A DNA stretch of 64,000 nucleotides from Streptomyces fodineus. Its GTDB lineage: Bacteria; Actinomycetota; Actinomycetes; Streptomycetales; Streptomycetaceae. The stretch is from NCBI RefSeq assembly GCF_001735805.1, contig NZ_CP017248.1:8618001-8682000 (forward strand), in the 5' to 3' direction. Both the position numbers and the translations under genes were made by a program. This document shows, one piece after another, positions 60,477 through 64,000 of this stretch. Each line of letters begins with the position of its first letter. The stretch's first letter is position 1. Below the pieces are notes generated by a model. It searched no databases. It worked only from the letters and a program-made list of their open reading frames with translations, and was not told where the DNA came from.

Positions 60477-61903
60477 ACGTCCTTCGCCTCTCCGATCGCA
60501 CACACCAGTGCCGTGGCGTTGTCCCAGCCGCCCAGAGCCTCCGCCCGCTGGACGAGGGCTGCGGCGAGCGCAGGGGCGGGCGGGCGCCCCGACGCGTCGA
60601 GTTTCGCGGCCAGTTCGGCCAGCACTGCTCCGAACCAGCGCTCCCGCTCGGGCTGCGTCGCCCCGTCCGAGGCAAGCAGCAGCAGGTCGCCCGGGGCCAG
60701 CGCGATGGTGCTGTGCGTCCAGCGGCCGGGGCCCCCGCCCAGGAAGTTGACCAGTGAGGACCCCTCGCCCTCGGCGTCCGGGTTGACCCGCAGCAACTCC
60801 GCGTAGCCGGTGTGGGCCGGGGTCAGTTTCCAGGCTGCGTACGGCGGTTCCGTGCCCTGAACCGGCCTGTGCGGCTCGTCGCCGCGCTGCGACGTGCGCA
60901 GCGGCCGTACGAGCCAGGCCTCCGCGTCGCCGACGGACACCACGGACGCGGTGCCGTCCGGGCGCACGGTCGCCAGGACGGCCGCGGCGCTGCCCTCGGT
61001 GGCCCGGCCGACGGCCGCGTCGAGTTCGGCGACCAGCTCACCCGGGGGCAGGTCTTCGTCCATCAGCCAACGCCGCGTGGCCTGTTCCAGCGCGGCGCGG
61101 GAAGCCTTGCCGCCGGATCCGTCGCCGTCGCCGGTCACGCCGTCGAAGACGGCACAGCGCACGGTGCCGGACGGGCCGCGCAGGGCACCGGCCGCGTCCT
61201 CGTTGTCGGTGGCCGGATCGCCCTTGGCCTTGCGGGAGCCCACCGCGGTCTCCCGGTAGCAGGTGGCCGAGACGCAGCCCGCCGCTCGGCGTTCCAGGGC
61301 GTCGTGCAGCGGCGCCATGCCGGCGGCCAGCCCGTGCCGCAGGTCGTGGCCGAGCAGTCGGCGGCAGATGGCGTCCAGGCCGGACGGGAAGATGCCCGCG
61401 AACACGTCGAGCATGTTCAGCGCGTCTCGCAGATCGAGGCAGGGCCTCTCGGCGACGGCGTCCACCAGCGCCTGTACGAGGGCGCGCCGGTCTCGTGGCT
61501 GCGGTGCTCCGTCGCGCCGGTCGCGGGGCTCGATGCCGCCGTCGAGGTCGTAGCGCGGCAGCGCGGCCACCTGCCAGCCCTCGTACGAGTCGTGCCGTAC
61601 GGACTCGGTGACCAAGGTACCGGGCCCGACCCGGGCCAGCGCGGCGTCCACCGTCGCCCACAGCGCGGGCAGTTCGTCGAGGAGTTCGGCCCGGTCGAGG
61701 CTGCCGTGCTCGACGATGCCGTCCCGTAGGGTCGGTGCCAGCTCCTGGTTCCAGCGCACGACGATCTCGGGGACGGCGACGGTCGTGAACTCCGGTGCGT
61801 TCCCCTCGCTCTCCGCCTCCTGTGCCTCTGTCGCCCCGTTCTGCGGCGCGGCCGTGTCCTCGTCGGCCGGGGTTTCGCTCAGCGGCGACTCCATCGCGCT
61901 CAC
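60473..61903 (-). CDS. PP2C-type protein phosphatase
   Basis: 476 residues. An N-terminal extension of about 200 residues, acidic at the start, precedes a PP2C domain: NEDAAGAL, metal motif CAVFDGVTGDGDG, VSVGDAEAWLV, LLLLASDGAT and the C-terminal GGWDNATALVCAI. It would remove phosphate from Ser/Thr on partners of the kinase at 56763, using Mn/Mg. GTG start overlaps the end of the coiled-coil gene; its stop overlaps the vWA start. In the centre of the operon, cytosolic. Confidence 0.9.
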   Translation of the reverse strand: MSAMESPLSETPADEDTAAPQNGATEAQEAESEGNAPEFTTVAVPEIVVRWNQELAPTLRDGIVEHGSLDRAELLDELPALWATVDAALARVGPGTLVTESVRHDSYEGWQVAALPRYDLDGGIEPRDRRDGAPQPRDRRALVQALVDAVAERPCLDLRDALNMLDVFAGIFPSGLDAICRRLLGHDLRHGLAAGMAPLHDALERRAAGCVSATCYRETAVGSRKAKGDPATDNEDAAGALRGPSGTVRCAVFDGVTGDGDGSGGKASRAALEQATRRWLMDEDLPPGELVAELDAAVGRATEGSAAAVLATVRPDGTASVVSVGDAEAWLVRPLRTSQRGDEPHRPVQGTEPPYAAWKLTPAHTGYAELLRVNPDAEGEGSSLVNFLGGGPGRWTHSTIALAPGDLLLLASDGATQPERERWFGAVLAELAAKLDASGRPPAPALAAALVQRAEALGGWDNATALVCAIGEAKDV

Positions 61904-62958
61904 GCCCCCTTGAGTACGAAGGTCAGGACGACCGCGATCACGGCGAGCACACCGACGAGCACGAGACGCTGTACGCCCGTGCGGTTCGCCCGGTTCAGCT
62001 CCTCGGCCAGCCGGGCCCGGTCGCCCTCCGCCTGCTGGGCCCGGAACTGCCAGTGCTGGACGGTCTGGGCGGCCTGGTCACGGGCCGCGGCGATCTGTCG
62101 CTGGGCCTCCGTCTGGGCGGCGGCGACCTGCTGGGCCGCTTCCTGCTGTGCGCGCCGCTCCTCGTTCTGGGCCTGCTCCTCGCGCATCCGGGCGTGCCGT
62201 TCGGCGAGCTCCGCCCGCTCGGCCAGCTCCCGCTTCGCCACGTTGAGCTGGATCTCGGCCCGGTGCGCCGCCGCGGCGGCCTCGGCACGCACCCGCTCGC
62301 GTTCTTCCGCCACGGCCCGGTTCAGCACGGCGTCCAGATCGGGCCCCTGGCCGACCGGGAAGGGCGTCGCCCGGCGGGGCTCGGCGGCGGACTGCGGCTC
62401 GGTGTCGGAGTAGAGCTCGGCGACGGAGGTGGCGGCACCCACGGGCGGTTCGGCCAGCGAGAGCGGTACCGGGCGTACGGTCAGCCTGGCCGGGTCGACG
62501 ACCGTGACCGGGCGCCAGCCGCTGAACCCGTCGGGTTCGCCGTCGTACACGGCGGTGACGCCACACCCGGACCCGAGGACGGCGACGGGGCCGTCGACGT
62601 GGGCCCACAGGGTCTCGCCGGCGGTCAGCAGGGACGCGACGACCTCGGGCGAGGGGGTCGGGACGCCCGCCGGAGGGGAGGGCGGGGCCGGCGACGGTAT
62701 GCCCTCGGCAGCAGCCGGGGCGAAGACACCCCAGTCGGCATCCGCGTCCGCGGCGGGTGCGGGACCGGGCGGGACCGAGGGGGAGGGGGACGGGCCGGTC
62801 CTGGGCTCGGGTTCGAAGATCCCCCACCCGTCGTCCGCGTCCGACCGGGGCGGGTGCGACGGCGGGTGCCCCCCGGAAGACGGCGTCTCGCCTACGAAGG
62901 AACCCCACTCGGCCACAAACGCCCCCACGTTTCCAGTCCGGCTCGCCGGCAAGAGCAC
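61900..62958 (-). CDS. Coiled-coil, C-terminally membrane-anchored protein
   Basis: Up to 352 residues; first gene of the operon. The N-terminal 100 residues are Pro/Ser/Asp-rich and carry three copies of a WGxF motif (EWGSF, GWGIF, DWGVF). A folded part follows (ETLWAHVDGPVAVLGSG, VTAVYDGEPDGFSGWRPVTVVD). A long Ala/Glu/Arg/Gln coiled coil then runs from about 205 to 325, ending in one membrane helix (LVLVGVLAVIAVVLTFVL). The start is uncertain: GTG 62958 or GTG 62928, the latter beginning at VGAFVAEWGSF. It probably tethers the signalling complex to the membrane; this is inference. Confidence 0.75.
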   Translation of the reverse strand: MLLPASRTGNVGAFVAEWGSFVGETPSSGGHPPSHPPRSDADDGWGIFEPEPRTGPSPSPSVPPGPAPAADADADWGVFAPAAAEGIPSPAPPSPPAGVPTPSPEVVASLLTAGETLWAHVDGPVAVLGSGCGVTAVYDGEPDGFSGWRPVTVVDPARLTVRPVPLSLAEPPVGAATSVAELYSDTEPQSAAEPRRATPFPVGQGPDLDAVLNRAVAEERERVRAEAAAAAHRAEIQLNVAKRELAERAELAERHARMREEQAQNEERRAQQEAAQQVAAAQTEAQRQIAAARDQAAQTVQHWQFRAQQAEGDRARLAEELNRANRTGVQRLVLVGVLAVIAVVLTFVLKGA

Positions 62959-63076
62959 CCACCTGTCCGACGGGTGATCCGTGCGTGACGAGGAACAGCA
63001 ATGCTCCTGCCCTGTAAGGTAATTAACATCACATCAGGCCGCCGTGGGGGCGTTTTGGGGGAAACCGGGGGTTCTT

Positions 63077-64000
63077 GTGGACAGGCACTTGACGGCGGAT
63101 TTCGCGGAGGCGTGCTTCCTCGTCGACCTGTCGCCCGTGGTGCGCCGGAGGGACATCGGCGAGCCCGGTCTGCGCTCGCTGCGCCGGCTGGCGCTGGTCG
63201 TCGACGCGGCCGTGGAACTGGCCCGCGACCCGGACGCCAAGCTGTTCCTGGTGGCCGACCGCAGCCTGCGCGCGGGGGCCCGCGAAGAGTTCAACGATCC
63301 GGCGGACGTGCGCGTGCTGCGGGACTGGGTGCGGCGCGGCCTGGTCGAGGAGCTCGAGGATGCCGACGGACGCGTCCTGGAGCTGTGCGAGATGACCGGC
63401 ATCCCCGTCATCACGTACGACTACTACCGGGACGCCCGCGTGGAGTTCCCCTTCCTCCAGGGCAACACGGATGACTTCCTGCAACCGACTCCCGGTCCGG
63501 ACGGCACGGTCCGGCTCATGCCCCTGGACATGGGCGTGGCGAGCGACGCGCAGATCTCCCGCAAGTCGGAGGAAACGGTCCTGAAGAAGCAGGGCTTGCT
63601 CGGGCCGCAGCGGAAACCCCGCTCCGAGGTGGTGCGGCGTAACTGGCGCTGCCCCGACGCCCGTTGCACGCTCTACGACACCCGCAAGGGATCGTCCGTC
63701 ATGCTGCCCCGCATGCGCGGCGGCGTACCGACCTGCGACTTGCACAGCCTCGAACTGGTCGACGACGGGCCACGCACCGCTACCGCGCAGGTAAAGCTGA
63801 TGCTCGATGGTGCCTGCGTGGCGCGCTTCACGCTGGAGGACGGCTCGACGGTACGGATCGGACGCCGGCCGGGACCGAACGGCATCGCCCTGCACGGCCT
63901 GGTGCCCGCCGAGCGCGCGGCCCGCATCAGCCGCGTGCACGTGGAGCTCCGGGTCACGGGAGGTGTCGTACGCGTCGAGGACGTGAGCAGTTACGGCACC
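63077..64000 (+). CDS. NYN-like - zinc ribbon - FHA protein, 3' end outside window
   Basis: At least 308 residues, running off the window. It is paralogous to the protein at 57883: the PIN-like N-terminus has FLVDLSPVV, IPVITYDYYRDARVEFPFLQG and MGVASDAQISR aligning with that protein's SSDNFRYAR...LQG and GVASDEEI. A Cys/His zinc-ribbon-like region (RCPDARC...TCDLH) follows, and then an FHA domain (TVRIGRRPGPNG, RISRVHVELRV, VEDVSSYG) that is incomplete at the edge. Fewer acidic nuclease residues are visible than in the paralog. GTG at 63077. Divergent from the operon, about 120 bases from its start, so a shared control region is likely. Confidence 0.85.
   Translation, partial: MDRHLTADFAEACFLVDLSPVVRRRDIGEPGLRSLRRLALVVDAAVELARDPDAKLFLVADRSLRAGAREEFNDPADVRVLRDWVRRGLVEELEDADGRVLELCEMTGIPVITYDYYRDARVEFPFLQGNTDDFLQPTPGPDGTVRLMPLDMGVASDAQISRKSEETVLKKQGLLGPQRKPRSEVVRRNWRCPDARCTLYDTRKGSSVMLPRMRGGVPTCDLHSLELVDDGPRTATAQVKLMLDGACVARFTLEDGSTVRIGRRPGPNGIALHGLVPAERAARISRVHVELRVTGGVVRVEDVSSYGT

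Noticed and set aside
1..64000. CRISPR array, prophage, or complete insertion sequence
   Set aside because: No spaced repeat array, phage structural genes, or transposase with terminal repeats was seen; only two transposase scraps.

Overview
The window is high-GC actinobacterial DNA, most like Streptomyces or a close relative. The signs are strong G/C bias at third codon positions, many GTG and TTG starts, stop/start overlaps between neighbouring genes, and typical families: LAL regulator, S53 peptidases, SlpD-like peptidase, YcnI, nSTAND1-WD40, XRE-DUF2690. No rRNA, tRNA, CRISPR array, phage or complete insertion sequence was seen. Between working operons lie many gene fragments, which fits an accessory, recombination-prone part of a linear chromosome.

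Layout. 1-4232: end of a peptide/nickel-type ABC importer operon (permease, fused double ATPase, lipoprotein). 4408-6235: DUF1684 protein and an F420-type LLM oxidoreductase. 6436-6951: broken intradiol dioxygenase. 7153-11804: secreted S53 peptidase behind a large LuxR/LAL regulator. 12185-13730: patchwork of truncated YibE/F, P-type ATPase and an unknown fragment. 13803-15143: second S53-like peptidase. 15554-17320: cobalt/nickel permease preceded by a cobalamin riboswitch and divergent from an ArsR regulator.

17412-28415 is a copper-handling region: PepSY pseudogene, a Cys-rich mini-protein, two related membrane proteins (one very Met-rich), YcnI, a small His/Met-tailed membrane protein, CopA ATPase, a PCuAC-like protein, an ECF sigma factor, a FecBCD-type ABC importer and a CopZ-like chaperone. 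It runs straight into 29055-34651: an MFS exporter, an asparagine-synthetase-type amidotransferase, a cytochrome P450 and a PvcA/DIT1-type isocyanide (isonitrile) synthase. This looks like a compact isonitrile natural-product cluster. From its enzymes I infer a tyrosine-derived isonitrile carboxamide, possibly a P450-coupled dimer of the hazimycin type. Its place beside copper genes and a siderophore-type importer raises the idea of a copper-binding metabolite with export, re-uptake and metal handling encoded together.

34661-35645 holds a duplicate 3' scrap of the cobalt/nickel permease and an NRAMP transporter split into oppositely oriented pieces. Then come a THEP1-like NTPase, a large secreted beta-propeller protein (36532-39105), a secreted SlpD-like peptidase (40089-41699), a secreted cyclophilin, a multicopper-oxidase scrap fused tail-to-tail with a truncated XRE-DUF2690 gene, two unknown proteins, an M56-like peptidase and a polysaccharide deacetylase. 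47204-48940 is a graveyard of remnants on the minus strand (DUF4334, GMC oxidoreductase, IS1380, NIPSNAP, DUF1579).

49573-53142 encodes an HTH-nSTAND1-WD40 protein. 53293-64000 is a tightly coupled phospho-signalling operon: coiled-coil membrane protein, PP2C phosphatase, vWA protein, NYN/zinc-ribbon/FHA protein, Ser/Thr kinase and a 1157-residue protein. A second, paralogous NYN-like/FHA gene is divergent from it and runs off the window. The make-up resembles the TerY-P (vWA, PP2C, kinase) systems.
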